The notes under the pieces: model-generated
The model's database searches: none
Told to the model about the DNA's origin: nothing
What the model saw: the letters and a program-made list of their open reading frames with translations, nothing else
Shown: in pieces, positions 63,970 to 64,000 of the stretch
Position numbering within the stretch: position 1 is the stretch's first letter
Layout: each line of letters starts with the position of its first letter
Assembly: GCA_027422505.1 (NCBI GenBank)
Contig: JAPQWV010000018.1
Location: forward strand, 16,448,001 to 16,512,000
Reading direction: 5' to 3'
Source of the DNA: Craterostigma plantagineum
Lineage: Eukaryota > Streptophyta > Magnoliopsida > Lamiales > Linderniaceae
DNA: 64,000 nucleotides
Position numbers and translations under genes: made by a program

Positions 63970-64000
63970 GGCAAATCCATCATCGGTAGTGTTGGCGGCA

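Larger units (their letters stand above)
60381..64000 (-). mobile_element. Copia-4 (Tork/Tnt1-like) retrotransposon, 5' part beyond window
   Basis: On the minus strand the window holds protease, integrase, RT, RNase H, a purine tract (GTGGGAGA) and the 3' LTR; gag and 5' LTR lie to the right. The polyprotein is nearly continuous: three in-frame stops (TAA at 63382, TAG at 63067, TAA at 62006) and one frameshift near 62400. The HFVRNK-type RNase H end and LGHMSEQGM zinc module fit the Tork/Tnt1 lineage. Confidence 0.92.

Overview
The window is nuclear DNA of a flowering plant. Genes have spliced exons with GT-AG introns, most of the sequence is LTR retrotransposons and small DNA transposons, and the host genes are plant types: a FYVE-domain FAB1 lipid kinase, a small J-protein, LAZY/DRO1-like and F-box relics. 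It is probably a eudicot; the species cannot be named from the sequence.

Layout. Positions 1-8341 hold an Athila-type Ty3/Gypsy element on the minus strand. Its 3' LTR lies beyond the left edge. It sits inside the RNase H domain of a minus-strand Ty1/Copia element (8342-15429, LTR of 2.4 kb), which itself interrupts a FAR1/MULE transposase remnant (15435-15810). The one large host gene is FAB1A/B (PIKfyve-type PI3P 5-kinase), minus strand, 17103-24549, with 11 coding exons and three 1-nt frame disruptions. From 25 to 31 kb there is an LRR-receptor scrap and two hAT elements. A compact six-exon J-protein gene follows at 31534-33583 on the plus strand. A degenerate Copia element (34755-39173, plus strand), a CACTA MITE and a LAZY/DRO1-like pseudogene (40850-41662) come next.

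From 44.5 to 60.4 kb there is a tandem segmental duplication of a decayed F-box gene, with two clear units and part of a third. It was repeatedly bombarded: a hAT element carrying two captured host-gene exons entered unit 2 (49143-50158), and a Copia element (51350-59704, perfect 5-bp target duplication) entered next to it. That Copia was in turn hit by a 3.1-kb hAT element with a broken TTF/ZMYM1-like transposase and by a 477-bp hAT MITE, each with a perfect 8-bp duplication. The right edge (60381-64000) is the 3' part of a Tork/Tnt1-like Copia on the minus strand.

The two apparently functional host genes are FAB1 (endosomal PI(3,5)P2 synthesis, if its frameshifts are assembly errors) and the J-protein; they are not functionally linked. 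The most unusual structure is a family of ten exactly 36-nt hairpin modules, GTCACGGCC-N18-GGCCGTGAC, in the Athila element. Six lie in its 3' noncoding region and four lie just upstream of the LTR TATA box; their inner stems vary in a largely compensatory way.
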